A stretch of 64,000 nt of DNA. Origin: Ephemerocybe angulata. Its lineage: Eukaryota; Basidiomycota; Agaricomycetes; Agaricales; Psathyrellaceae. The notes under the pieces are model-generated. The model searched no databases. It saw only the letters and a list, made by a program, of their open reading frames with translations, and was not told the origin of the DNA. The stretch's first letter is position 1, and the number at the start of each line of letters is the position of its first letter. The stretch is taken from positions 1-64,000 of the forward strand of contig JAACJK010000072.1 of assembly GCA_013368325.1 (NCBI GenBank), in the 5' to 3' direction. A program made the position numbers and the translations under genes. Positions 49,750-61,279 of the stretch are shown here, piece by piece.

Positions 49750-50343
49750 GATTTTCAGCATCTGATATCCCGAGACTGGACGAGCTGGAATGGAACCTGC
49801 CGTCAGATTGAGACAATATTTCCCGTCCCATCTCACCGTATTCTGGCCAATCTCGGCATTTCAGACGACCGAGATGGACCGAGATGGACAATTAGTGGGC
49901 TCATTCAATTTGAATCTCGGTGTATACTGTCAGGCCTCGGTCGGATATTGGGATCTGAAATCGGTGGATCTCGGTTCATCTTGGGTGTATTGACACAAAT
50001 AATTGTACAGCTAAAAATACATATGCACCTCATCGTTCTCATCCAGACAGCTGAAAAAGCCTATAGTACAGAAGGGAATGCAGTCCAATGAATACAGAAG
50101 CCAGGGATAACCATGCAGAGGAGTCTAAAAGCAAAAGTCCAGAGCAGGAAACAGTGAAAGCGCAGAACGCAGAATGAAACGGGCAACGGCACAACAAAGC
50201 AGAGGAATCACCACCATCACGAGTGAGAGCAGTAAGGGAACCAGTGGCCTGCTCCAAGTACAGTGTCAGTCATCGAAAAGGAAGAGCAGGATAGCACTCA
50301 CAAAGCATGATTAACTGAGAGGCATGGTCAAGTGAGGCACTCG

Positions 50344-52847
50344 ATTAAGCGCCGGTGCCAGTGGCGGCGGCGGCAGCAGCACTGATGAAAAGATCACAAT
50401 GAGAACGAGTCCGTGGGATGGGGTACGATAGGGTGGCATGCACTCACGCTTTCGCAAGCTCAGCGGGCTCGCGACCTTTGTATATCTGCAAGCAGCAATC
50501 AGATCAGAATACGTGAGTTGAAGATTCCGAACATCGACGACATACCATCTTTTGATCCTGCGGAAGGTCCTCCCAGTCCCTGTTGAAATCACCGGTTGAA
50601 CGCCCTTTGTTCGATTTGACCGCATACCAGTCCAATGCGAAGAATGCCCTGATCAGCGAGCACATGGCCGCACCTCGGGTCAGAGTGATAACAACGGGAT
50701 GTGAAGTTGGACAACTCACTTGGCGCTTTGCTTTCCCTTGTAATTCCCGATGGCAAACTTGCCTTCTCCGAAGCGAGCTCGGGGTTTAGTCGTAGTGTCA
50801 GTAGGCCGATTCTCCTTGCCTCGAGTGACTTCTGCTTTCTTCGGGAATGCAGGGAGTTCCGGAGGCGCAGAAAACCCATTCGAAATCGACGGCATGGCAG
50901 ATGAGGCCGGTGCGAAGGATATCTTTCGAAGATTGGGATCAATAACGCTGTCGTCGATGGCCGGGGTCGGGGCTGGGGGCTTGGAATTCTCGGCAGCGTT
51001 GCGAACTGTTGCGGAGAGAGAGTTGTAGGACTTGAAAGAAGGGGTGCTCGAGCCATCGGTATTGGTGAAACGAGTCACGTCGGAGAGACCGGGGACTGTA
51101 TCACCAAATGAATTGGTGCGTGGTGGCTAAGAGGTGCCGGTTAGCAATCCGCAACGGAATCCCAAGGAAGAACTTGGAAACGACATCACCTTTCCCCCGA
51201 CTTGGGCCCAAGCGGCAAGTTTGTTCACGTTCCAAGGCTGTGCGGGCGCAGCTTTCTTTACAAACGGAGACGAGGTCGTCAAAGATACCCAGCCCTGCAT
51301 CGAACCTTCAGCACTGCCAGTGCTCGATGACGACGCCAACGAGGGCCCGGCAGCCTGGGCAGGCGCTGGTGTGTGAGGGGTAGTCCCGTGCTCAGTAGCG
51401 GGCGGGGCAGTGGCTGCCTGGAAGAGGTTGCCGATGGGAGACGAGGCCGCAATGAGTGGAGTATGGTGGGTGTTGGACGGGGTAGCAGAGGGGCAAACCG
51501 CAGTGAGAAAGTTGACTTTGCCGGGAGTAGTAACCGACGCTTCCTGCACCCAACTATTTGCCGAGAAGTCATCGTCAAACATGCCGCCGGTGTCCTTGGA
51601 TCCAGACTCGGCATCGGAACCTAGTAGAATAAATAACCAAGTCAGCATTGAGCAAGGACGCACGAGATAGGCAGGAGAAGTTAAATACCGGTCTCTTCAA
51701 CAACAATAAGATCAAGAATAAGATCATCCTCAGTAAGAGGAGTCGCTTTTTCCTTTCCCTTACCCGACCCCTTCGCCTTCTTCGATGGTGGTGGCATAAC
51801 CTCGTCTGAACCCTCGCGCTTCAACGACTGCGTACGTTTCTCAACCTTTATCTTCACTGGTACGTCAGCACCATTAGAAGACTCAGATTGAATCTTCTTC
51901 AGCGTGCGCTCATAGTGATCCCCCAGAATCAAGCCAGCGAGCTTGTTGAGCTTATAATGTCCGGCTGCGGCTGCCATCCAAGGATGAGCCGAGTAAAGAG
52001 ACGCCTGCACCTGCTCTTTGATCGACAAACCATTTCCTCCCCACTGCTTTGCGACTGCCGAAAGGTCCTTTCGCATGAGCTCCGTGATCTTGCTTCGGAA
52101 CGTCTCGCGGCAGGTCTTCCATTCAGCTTTGGATACCTTTTCAAACGTTACCGGCATAACCGCCCACTGTGGTACCCCACCGGAGGTATCGGTTGAGCCA
52201 GCTTTGGACACACCTAAGTCGGAATTGGGGCCCTCATCCCAGAACAATCTCTTCCGATCCGCTGCGTCGGAAGGACAGACAGGGAGGTTGAGAATCTGAG
52301 GCGTTGCAGATGCAACAGAAGCTGGCGTAGCTGCCTTTATATCTGTGATAGCAAGGTGGAGGTCCGAAACGGCAGTCTTGAAAGAATCCAAGGTCTTGTT
52401 CATCTTGGATTCAATCCGCTCGCGACGCGACTCCGCTTTCCTATTATATGAGCTTAGAATAGGTTGAAACAAGATGAAGAGAAACATGCAGACTTTAATA
52501 CGGCGATTTCTTGCTTGAGGGCCTCGATCTTATCAGCGTCGTCCTGAGCACGCTTTTTGTAGGCCTGGGTTTTCTGGAGCGTAGCCTGATACACTGGGTT
52601 CACCAAAAGCGAGGCATGGTTAGCCCGCTCAATGGATAACACATTTTCTAGGCAGTTTACCATCAGAATCTGGAGTACGAAAGGAATACAAACTCGACCT
52701 ACCACTGAGATTCCCAGTTCGCCTAGAGGGGTTACTTCCGCGCTGATTGGCGCCGCCTAGGTCCGACCCCAAGAGGTCTGTGGATTGACCGTGCCCGCCA
52801 TAGGGAAAATCATCAGAATAAACCTGAGAATGCTCGGGCGAGGTCAT
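50344..52847 (-). CDS. Coiled-coil, Ser/Lys-rich cargo protein, unknown
   Basis: Starting MTSPEHSQVYSDDFPYGG at 52,847, the protein is built from at least seven exons. A 55-nt intron leads to ENVLSIERANHASLLVNP, a coiled coil follows (AYKKRAQDDADKIEALKQE, then RRERIESKMNKTLDSFK), then a helical block (KVSKAEWKTCRETFRSKI; LYSAHPWMAAAAGHYKLNKL), a basic nuclear-signal-like stretch (PPPSKKAKGSGKGKEK), Ser/Thr/Pro-rich linkers (SWVQEASVTTPGKVNF; FGDTVPGLSDVTRF) and a short C-terminal part (ALDWYAVKSNKGRSTGDFNRD; IYKGREPAELAKA). It lies inside the transposon in the same orientation as the transposase. Whether it belongs to the element (an accessory protein) or is captured host sequence is open. 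No domain is recognised. Confidence 0.65.
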
Positions 52848-53226
52848 TTCGTAGCGTTAGAGAGGAAAGTTTGCCCTAGCACTGTGGATGGGGTTGTGGG
52901 CAGAGGCAAGTCGATGACTGGCGGGAACGCTCAATTTGGGTTTGCTGACCCTAACCCAAGCTTTGGGCTTGTCAATTTCGGCGAATGTTCCCATCACCAA
53001 GCGGCAGTTCTTTCTTTCCTTTCACCACCACCCATACCCATCCTATCCCTCAGACTATACCAATGCAAGCAGGCTCAGAAGAGCAGGTTTACGGTAAGTT
53101 GGATACCTGGGCTGCCCCATCCACTTGAGAAGTGCTCAATGCAGTTATGCATGTCAATAGGCGCCTATAATGCTGCCAGCTCACACAACGGCTGCTGGCT
53201 TCGATGCAGCCCACCAAAGGTAAAAA

Positions 53227-53665
53227 TGTTGGAATCTGTGATTACGATGTTATCTTATCTTATCTGGTCATGTGTTTTCTGCCTATTTGGGACATCTCTT
53301 TTTGATGATGTCATTACATGCTGCACTTGCTTCTGGCTGCGGCATGGTTCACTTCGCCTTTGATGTATCATTACTTCTGCTATTCTTTGCACTTCTATTT
53401 GTTAGTTGTTATGCTTCTTATGTTCTATATCTTTTGATACGCCATTCTTCTTAACTTCTTGTGAGATTCCTTACCAATATCTCCTATGTTTTACCGCATA
53501 TTTAACCAGTAGCTACTTGTCCGTAGTCTACAGAGAATTACAAGGGTTTCTTCCTTCCAGCGCCTTTCTTCCTCGACTAACGGGTACTCTTTCTGCTGCG
53601 CTACCACTCTTGTCTCTCCGGTATTCCGGTGCCGTTACCTTCCTCCCCCACATATACTTTTATAA
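53227..53665 (+). repeat. 5' LTR of the TR-GAG element
   Basis: 439 bp, identical by eye to 55592-56030. Confidence 0.9.
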
Positions 53666-53819
53666 GTTATGAGCCCCGAGCTCTAAGCTCGTAACCCGTT
53701 TGGTCTACCCTCGTTTGCTGCATACCCTTATTGCGCAACTCTACTTGGACATCCTATCCCATCATTTTCCACCCAGTACTCTCATTCCCAGCTCACTCGA
53801 CACCTTCCACGACGACGAC

Positions 53820-54980
53820 ATGTCATCAACATCCAAGGCCAAGAAAGCCCTTGATGGCATCACCCCTCTATCTGCTGACGGCTCCAACTGGCCAATCTGG
53901 CTCAGCCGTGTTGTGCGCGCCTCCAAGTCTATCTCCACCAAATATGGCGCACTCCTCAATTCCAAGCCCACCTCTGCTGCTGATTCCATCGCCGCAGATG
54001 CCGACCTGCTCAATGCCATCATTTGTCTCATACCTGACTCTATCTACCTCCGGTACATCTCCTACACGACTACCTTCGAACTCATCACTGCCCTCAAGTG
54101 TGACTACAATGTCTCCAACTCCATGGTCGAAGCCCAGTCCGTCGCCAACCTGTTCACCACCATGTGTACCCACGAGTCCCAGATCAACGAGCATCTCGAT
54201 TACCTAGGCACCCTCCGGGAATCCCTCATCCGAGCCAACAGCGATATCTCCGATCAGCACTTCATTGATGCTATCATCTCTACCATCCCTCCTCGTCTGT
54301 CAAGTTTGTGCACCAGCCTTCGTCATGGCTACGAGTTGCATAATCAGCTCAACAGCCTCACTGGTTCCAATGCCAAATCTCTCTCCGTCATCGAGCTTCT
54401 CCAGTACATCCGCTCCCAGACTGCCCATGTCTCTGGTGCAGCATCGCCCGACAATGCCAATTTCTCCGGTACCCCCACTTCCCAATCTGGTAACCGTCGA
54501 GGTCGTGGCCGCGGCCGTGGTGGAAATGATTCCGGGTCAGCATCGACTGCGTCTGATCCCGAAAACTCCAAGTGCCACAATTGTGGCGGCATAGGCCATT
54601 GGTCGCCTGTTTGCCCTTCTCCCAAGCAGCCTCGCTCTGATGCTGATGGCTCTGCTTCTCAGGCCATGGACGCCTTCGCTCCACCTGCCTTGTATAATTC
54701 CCCTCCCTCCCATCTCTCTGTCTCAGTGCAGCATTCCCAGACATCTGGCTCAGCCGGATCTGATGTGATCGTGGAGTTGATTGAGGAGGAGGCGACCTCT
54801 GCATGGTCTGCCATTGCTGCCGATGAGCTTGAGACCGACCTTGCTATCTGGCATGCCACCCGTCCTGATGCCATCGATGTCAGTGACCTTATGGAGCATT
54901 GCGCTTCCTTGCCATCCGTTGATGCTGATATTGATCGCTCCGGAGTTTGTGCATCTCTGTCCACGTCCGTAGTTGCCTAA
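53820..54980 (+). CDS. Copia-type Gag polyprotein with zinc knuckle
   Basis: A 386-residue frame from the ATG in gacgacgacATG. The first 230 residues resemble copia Gag (LDGITPLSADGSNWPIWLSRV; CDYNVSNSMVEAQSVANLFT; LIRANSDISDQHFIDAIIST). A Gly/Arg-rich basic stretch (NRRGRGRGRGGNDSGSAS) precedes the CCHC knuckle C-H-N-C-G-G-I-G-H-W-S-P-V-C, which would package the RNA. A Ser/Asp-rich tail follows and stops at 54,980. The upstream frame is open, but the ATG at 53,820 is the first good start. No pol domain follows, so the element must be mobilised by enzymes from a related autonomous copia. Confidence 0.9.
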   Translation: MSSTSKAKKALDGITPLSADGSNWPIWLSRVVRASKSISTKYGALLNSKPTSAADSIAADADLLNAIICLIPDSIYLRYISYTTTFELITALKCDYNVSNSMVEAQSVANLFTTMCTHESQINEHLDYLGTLRESLIRANSDISDQHFIDAIISTIPPRLSSLCTSLRHGYELHNQLNSLTGSNAKSLSVIELLQYIRSQTAHVSGAASPDNANFSGTPTSQSGNRRGRGRGRGGNDSGSASTASDPENSKCHNCGGIGHWSPVCPSPKQPRSDADGSASQAMDAFAPPALYNSPPSHLSVSVQHSQTSGSAGSDVIVELIEEEATSAWSAIAADELETDLAIWHATRPDAIDVSDLMEHCASLPSVDADIDRSGVCASLSTSVVA

Positions 54981-55170
54981 TCGCACCGGAGTCTGTGTGA
55001 CCTGTCCACACCTGTTGATTGCTGATTTACTCGCTCCAGGCATTTGTGTTGACGTGCCTATCATGGCCTATTTTGACCGGCTTTGTGCTTTTTTATGCCG
55101 CCGTGTGTCTTATTTTCAGAGCGTGAGTTGAAAGTTCCTCATTATACGGGCTTCTGTCATTCCTGGACTC

Positions 55171-55179
55171 GAGGGGGAG
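55171..55179 (+). other. Internal copy of the polypurine tract
   Basis: The same 9-mer gagggggag as next to the 3' LTR (55583-55591), here about 410 bp further upstream. Confidence 0.6.
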
Positions 55180-55582
55180 TATTCATTTTGTTATCTGGTT
55201 CTGGGGCATTTCTTCAACTCCATTCATGACAGATTTTACCTATTTTTCCATCTACTTTCCATCTCCCATCCTCCCATTTGTCCATGCTCGAGCATATCTC
55301 TGAGCCTTTCTTATCTTTTCTTATCTTATCTTGCATGATCACATGACTGATCATTACAAATCATGTAAGGCATAAGATCCAGATCATGCTGGATCTTACA
55401 CGATTTATCAGCAAAAATCACCTGACTTGTGGCCACTTTTGGCCCTGTCTCCTTGCCCCTGTCGTGCAGCAACACCAGGTGGCCCGATCTTGCTGATTTC
55501 TTTTTTATTTCCTTTATAACATCTCCATCCCTTATATTTTCATCCAAGCACGTCGCTATGTCTTCTAGACAATGCTAGGCTT

Positions 55583-55591
55583 GAGGGGGAG
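55583..55591 (+). other. Polypurine tract (plus-strand primer)
   Basis: gag followed by ggggag, directly before the 3' LTR start. Confidence 0.8.
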
Positions 55592-56030
55592 TGTTGGAAT
55601 CTGTGATTACGATGTTATCTTATCTTATCTGGTCATGTGTTTTCTGCCTATTTGGGACATCTCTTTTTGATGATGTCATTACATGCTGCACTTGCTTCTG
55701 GCTGCGGCATGGTTCACTTCGCCTTTGATGTATCATTACTTCTGCTATTCTTTGCACTTCTATTTGTTAGTTGTTATGCTTCTTATGTTCTATATCTTTT
55801 GATACGCCATTCTTCTTAACTTCTTGTGAGATTCCTTACCAATATCTCCTATGTTTTACCGCATATTTAACCAGTAGCTACTTGTCCGTAGTCTACAGAG
55901 AATTACAAGGGTTTCTTCCTTCCAGCGCCTTTCTTCCTCGACTAACGGGTACTCTTTCTGCTGCGCTACCACTCTTGTCTCTCCGGTATTCCGGTGCCGT
56001 TACCTTCCTCCCCCACATATACTTTTATAA
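55592..56030 (+). repeat. 3' LTR of the TR-GAG element
   Basis: 439 bp, identical by eye to the 5' LTR. Confidence 0.9.
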
Positions 56031-57396
56031 AAAAATCTCCGTTGCAACTTTCTACTTGCTGGCATAAAGCATCTCCTATGTTTTTGGCCTGCCTGCTGCC
56101 CCCTTCGTCGATGTACGGCTAAGAATCTCACACATAGGTTGTATCGTGCATCGACGACGGGGGCGGCTGGTGGCCCTTGTCCTTCCCCATGTTCAGAATT
56201 TTGTTTACTGACTTGTATTACCTCCCAGAAGTTCACAACAACCTCCACGGATACCTCGCGCCCCTAATGCAATCGCGCTCTACCTGAATTTCGCTCCGAT
56301 AGCTCTTGTGAAAGCCGTGCGAGTACGTTCGAGCTCGAACCCGGGTTCGCCGAAAGCCGACAAGAGCTTCAAGAGCTTCAAATGCATATGCAGCAGCACA
56401 ACCAGTTCCAGGTGGGTGTTCATTCTTTCATTCTTCTGTGCCTTCGTGCTTTCGTTTTTTTGTTTGTTCCAACCGGCGCGCATGGCTGCCGTACTTCACC
56501 CTCGCTAGCATTCGTGCACATCCGACAGAGAAAGCATGGTGTGGGATTCAATGAAGCCAATAAAGCAGCGGGTTGTGTACTTCCTCCTTCATAGCGCGCC
56601 CAGCCAGCAGGCCCGGTAGCGCCCTCGCTCAGCGAGTACTTGCCAGCTGCTACGAAGCGGTTCAAATGTCACACCCCTGGTTCCCCACCCTTCTGTCCAT
56701 ATTCTTCCCTTCTCCCGTTCTTTCTTCTTCATCCCGCTCTCTACAAGGGTCCTACGGCTTACCGTCTCCACTTTGCTAGTCGTGCTCGCCGCCGGTCGTT
56801 GTCGGCGTTTGGCTTGTGCTCGCTGTCTGCCATACAGCTTTGACGTCGAAGGGGTGCACTGAGGAACTAGATTAAGGTGAGTCATCGTTGTTGTCATCGT
56901 CGCATGTAGCAGTCTACTCACCATGTCAAACAGTGTCGTCGTCGTCGTCTCGCCACCCTCGACTCGGGAGATGGGGTTCCGCCGTTATTGTCGTTCGTGG
57001 GGACGAGGGCAGGTTCTGGGTCAAGGTCCGTAGTCCTCGTCTGCGTAGTGATTGCACTCTGCTGACCGTTCTCTCAGACCCGGTCGTGCTGGTGGTGGTG
57101 AGGGAGCGATGCACGGCTCTGTGTAGCCGTGTGGTAGAAGTCGTCTGGAGTGTGTGGGCTTCTGCACAAAGGTCAGCCGTTATCGTCGTCATTGGTGTCG
57201 TCTTTGCTCACTACTTCTGTAGATGCTCCCGGGGATACGGGCAGCTGAGAGCTCATAGCCACCCACTTCAGTGTGCCGAGTGTTTCGGCAGTTCTTCGTG
57301 TAGGGATGTCGGTGCGAGCGGCTGGAACTCATCATGTCTCAGCATGACTCATAGTACAGTTTCTTAGTACGGTTTCTTCAGAATAATAAAACAAAT
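56031..57396. other. Non-coding interior of the CACTA-like element
   Basis: Between the nested retrotransposon and the 3' end of the transposase. Contains only incidental open frames (cgtcgtcgtcgtc run near 56,935-56,947). Confidence 0.5.
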
Positions 57397-60300
57397 CTAT
57401 TCGTCATCGTCCTCATCTTCTGCAGGCTGTGGTTCACCCTCATCATACAAGCTTGTACTCGACTCTGTCAATGCAGACAACTCTCGACCGAAATTCTCCA
57501 CCACAAAATAATCCTTGTCAGAAAGCAGCTTCTCCCCCTCCATTAGCGGGAATGGCAAGAGAGAAACAATGCTTTGAATAGCTGATACACGAACCACTAG
57601 TAGGCTCTCCCCACTCGTAAAGGTACACATCCTCAGAGCTCCGCTGGACTTGTCGAGAACTGTGCGGTCGAGCAAGCTGGTTGGGGAGATCATCGTGAGG
57701 TGGTGAATCTTTTCGTCGTCGCCAAGCTGGAGGCCAAAGTAGTACATGACTTCGCCAAAGCGAACGAGGTCCTCATGCTCAAACTGTACAAATGTGGTGT
57801 TGCATTAGACCATAATTGCAGGATGCATGCGTTGCCGATGAGCTCACCTTCACCATTCGGGTAATCCTCATTGCCCCATCCGTTGAGCGCTTACTCTCTT
57901 GCCAGAGAGATCGCGCTATATCACCACTGGGGAGCTGCAGGCGACCCCATTTCTTGACGCGCGTGTTTTCTGCAGTCGCGTTTGAGTCGACGTCTTCCCG
58001 AGTCAGGAATTCGTCCAGTGCATCGAACTCATCTCGGGGAAGCAGCTTCCCATTGGCCGTACGCTCCTTTGGCCACAGGATTGTGTATCCCTGCCCAGCT
58101 ACAAGCCGGGGAAATCGTGACGATGTTTGAGGTTTTCCATGAGTGTCATCTCGAATCAATGCTTTGACCGTATTGACTTGAGCTCGGCGAATCGCCCGCT
58201 GAGATGCGTTTCCAGAAGCATTGGTGTGCTGCTTAATCTCTTCGACAATGTTACCGATGGTTCGCTCCATGGGATACTGGTTGACGATGCAGTGCGGGCC
58301 AATACGGATGGTGGATGTCGCCAGGTGAGTCAGGTTGTGTATGCAGGGTCGAATGAAGTGGATACGGCTGGCTTTCCGCTGCACAAACTTTAGTTCAAAT
58401 TCCACAACAAACTCGAGAAGAAGCTTGTGAGCCTCCTGGACCTGCTCCCTGGTGATTCGACGCTGAAGGATGATCTTGACGGCGGCACAGAGCTTGCAAA
58501 ATGTTCTCCAATACGTCTCGTCCATGACGCGGTAGAGGATTGCTGGAAGAAGATCATAGATGTAGATGAGGAACTCCTGTGCGGTACCCGCTGTTGATAT
58601 ATTTGACAGGGTCGGATGGGACATGTCCAAAGTCCGCTGCAAAGTACGGGCGCCAAGAAGCGATGATGTTCCCGTGGCGCTCCCAGATGTCGCCAGAAAG
58701 CACCGCAAAGTCCCATGTGTCCTTCGAGTCACCGGCTTGGCAAGGGATGGTGCCTCGGAAGACGCTCAAGATATTATCGGGAATGTTGAGACCAAGGAGA
58801 TGCATAACATCACTTGGAAACATGGCAGGCATAGGGGGATAGACATGCATTCCCGAGAAAATCGAGGGCTTGGAAAGGCCAGTGTTGCGGCGAAACAATC
58901 GATACTGGGATGGGGTCGAAGCCGACTGCAGAATCTTGAGGCGCTGATTATACTGAGCCTGCGTATAGCCTGGAATCTCGTGATTATGGATATGATTGAG
59001 AATGTCCACGTCAGGATGAGAAGAGCCCGGTACGTCGTAGTCATCAGGTTTGAGAAGAGCTGGGTAGTAAGTCTTCGATTGGCAGGAGCAGCGGCGTCCT
59101 TGGATATTGCAAAACTCGCGACAGCCCTCGAAACCTTTATGTCCGACAAACCCGTTGAAGTCGACCATAGCAGGTCCATCGGCAGTTGTGAAGGCTGTCA
59201 CTGGCTTTGACGGGAACGTGCGAGGAACAGAGGCATCCCAGATTTTGAGACCAGATACCTGCAGGCTCGAGACGTGAGCAAGACCAGGAAACAGAAAGGA
59301 GTCGGGGACCTTCGGCGCATTAGGACCAGGTATAACAGCCCCAGGTATGATAAACTCCTTCTTGTAGCGAAGTTCAGGCGGAAGGTCCATGAGCACCCAG
59401 ATATAAATCCAACAGTCCGATTGCTTCTGCCGGTAGAGCTGGGCGCCATCCATGGAGATCATCAGAACACAGTCGTCGAGGCCAATGATGCCACTGAGAG
59501 TGCATCGAAGGTAGTCTTCGCCAGAGGTATAGTCGTCGAACTCCGTTACGTAGATCTCTCCAGTGACAGGGTTTACAAACCGATTGAGGTTCTCCATAGT
59601 CTTGGTGCGACGATACGCCATATAGCGGGCAGTGGTCGGATTCCGGTACATTGATTGAATCACGGCGCCAATGGGAAGCGTATAGAACTTGCGTCGAGGA
59701 ATCTTCGTGTTCTTGCCCTTGGTCCGGTAGCGAAGCTGCCCACAGCGAGGGCATGCATGGAGGTCCTTGTACTTCGAAGTGAATGCCACGCACGAGTTAA
59801 CGCACATGTGGGAGACGATTGGCGTCACCCGGCTGAATTCCTGGACTTTCTTCTTGATCTGTTCAAACGAGAGCATCTGTGAGTCGGGATAACGCTCCTT
59901 GACCATTTTCTGAATCTTCCGATACACCTCCTCAGATGCATTTGATATAGAGAGGTAGGCAGTCAGGGATAGCTTGACGTCGTCGTCGTCTAGGTTGAAT
60001 ATTTCTTCAATCGGCTCGAGCACTGCAGCTTGAAGATCCTTAGGGAAGATATCGTCGCTGATGAGCGCATCCCGGATGTCTTGTATAAATTGAAGAGACT
60101 CCTTCAGGTTTTCAACTGAAAGAGCATGAGAGAAGTGTGTGCTGAGAAACTGGCTATGCACGTACGGGTAGCAGTCGGCATGTCATCCTCCTCCTCCTGA
60201 TCACCCTGGCCTTCCTGTTGCCCACCTCCCTGAGAACCATTGCCATCCTGGCTACCCAAACCTTGCTGCTGCGCTGCACCCTGCGCCGGAACACCGTGTG

Positions 60301-60774
60301 GATTCCCGGGGGCAGCGACTGGTACCGGCTCAGGGCCATGACCCACTTGCGGATTCACTGGTGCCTGTGCTGGATCCGAGCGCTGTTGCTGCTGCCCAGC
60401 CGGTCCTACAGGCTCAATAAATGTAGGCTCAGGGAGTGGGTGGATAGGTGAGCTGCTCCTGAGAGGTATCTGAGTAGAACAATCGACGTGAGTACAGACG
60501 TTGGAGACCGGGAAAGAACAAGACTGACCCCAGCGTCCTCAGGCTGCGGTACTTCGGCAGCTGGGGATTCAGCCCGCCTCTGTCCATCCCTTGAAGCCCT
60601 TCCAGTTCGGTTTTCTTTGGGGTTATGGCGGTAGTACGTTGCGCGACTGATTTGAATCATTTCTCCCTTGCAGTGCTCGGCGCAGTTGCACCAATGGAGC
60701 CATTCTTGCCTTACAGGATGCCAGTGTCGCCCTCGGGTATCTGGCGCATGCCGGTCGGTCGTGTAACGAGGCAT
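57397..60774 (-). CDS. CACTA/Plavaka-like transposase, frameshifted
   Basis: The exons are 60529-60774, 60166-60469, 57848-60115 and 57397-57783 with matching phases. The N-terminal exon has a Cys/His segment (HWCNCAEHCKGEM ... YYRHNP). The main exon carries typical landmarks: HACPRCGQLRYR, RKFYTLPIGAVIQSMYR, LMISMDGAQLYRQKQSDCWI, FIIPGAVIPGP, DSFLFPGLAH, TADGPAMVDFNGFVGHKG and SSHPDVDI, then further C-terminal domains (EYL-type FCKLCAAVKIIL; NQYPMERTIGNIVEEI). Such enzymes cut and paste CACTA-superfamily elements at their terminal repeats. The frame breaks near 58,580-58,592, within GYR...QEF: downstream homology continues in the next frame, so this copy is probably inactive unless it is a sequencing error. 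The last exon is Asp/Glu-rich. Confidence 0.85.
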
Positions 60775-61060
60775 GTTCTCGCTTCTTGCCAGCTTCGGGG
60801 GGTAGGGGAGGTGGTTGCGTCGTTCGACGGGCCAGAGACAAGAGCATCCCCCACAGCGCTAGCCTCATAATATATCACAGAACTTACCATAGACATATCT
60901 TGCATAGATTCGAATCAACGAGAATATCGAAGGTATTGCAGCAGTATCATTGTATATAGCAATGCATAAATACAACGAAGTTGCAAAACGACGAGATGAA
61001 GGAAGAGGGAAAGAATGATGCCCGAGATTGACCGCATTGGGCCGAAGTCTCATCTCGGCG

Positions 61061-61112
61061 CCGTGATGGGACGACACTGACCGCACCTGGCCGAATGTGG
61101 GTTCTCACTGGG
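61061..61112. repeat. Right terminal inverted repeat of the CACTA-like element
   Basis: Reverse complement of 49698-49749 at 46 of 52 positions. Confidence 0.85.
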
Positions 61113-61279
61113 GTTAAATAAGGCTATCGAATATTTTAGCACTTGCTAGGTAATCACGGTAATAGATGCTGGTTCATCGCGTACCTGAAAAGCGGGCCCG
61201 TTTTTCGGGGGTCTTGGGCAGTGAAATTGCGTCGTTGGCTGTATTTGGAGTAGACGTGATGGCGCCTTCAAAGTCGACT

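Larger units (their letters stand above)
53227..56030 (+). mobile_element. LTR-GAG (TR-GAG) non-autonomous retrotransposon
   Basis: Two identical 439-bp LTRs (TGTTGGAATC ... CTTTTATAA) enclose about 1.9 kb with a Gag gene and no protease, integrase or reverse transcriptase. A polypurine tract (gagggggag) abuts the 3' LTR. The flanks show aaaaa before the left LTR and aaaaa after the right, a likely 5-bp target duplication. The identical LTRs indicate recent insertion, within the CACTA-like element. Confidence 0.92.
49698..61112. mobile_element. CACTA/Plavaka-like DNA transposon, 11.4 kb, with nested insertion
   Basis: It is bounded by 52-bp imperfect inverted repeats that start CCCAGTGAGAACCCAC (46 of 52 positions match). 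Inside are a transposase gene on the minus strand near the right end, a multi-exon coiled-coil gene on the minus strand near the left end, and a TR-GAG retrotransposon inserted between them. The left subterminal region carries repeated gagatgga motifs. A clear target-site duplication was not seen: the flanking bases are gga on the left and gtt on the right. Confidence 0.82.

Noticed and set aside
53272..53672. Short hydrophobic frames inside both LTRs
   Set aside because: They are identical because the LTRs are identical; LTRs are not expected to code.
53700..53819. Longer Gag start at the left edge of the open frame
   Set aside because: No ATG there; the first good start is 53,820, followed by a typical Gag N-terminus.
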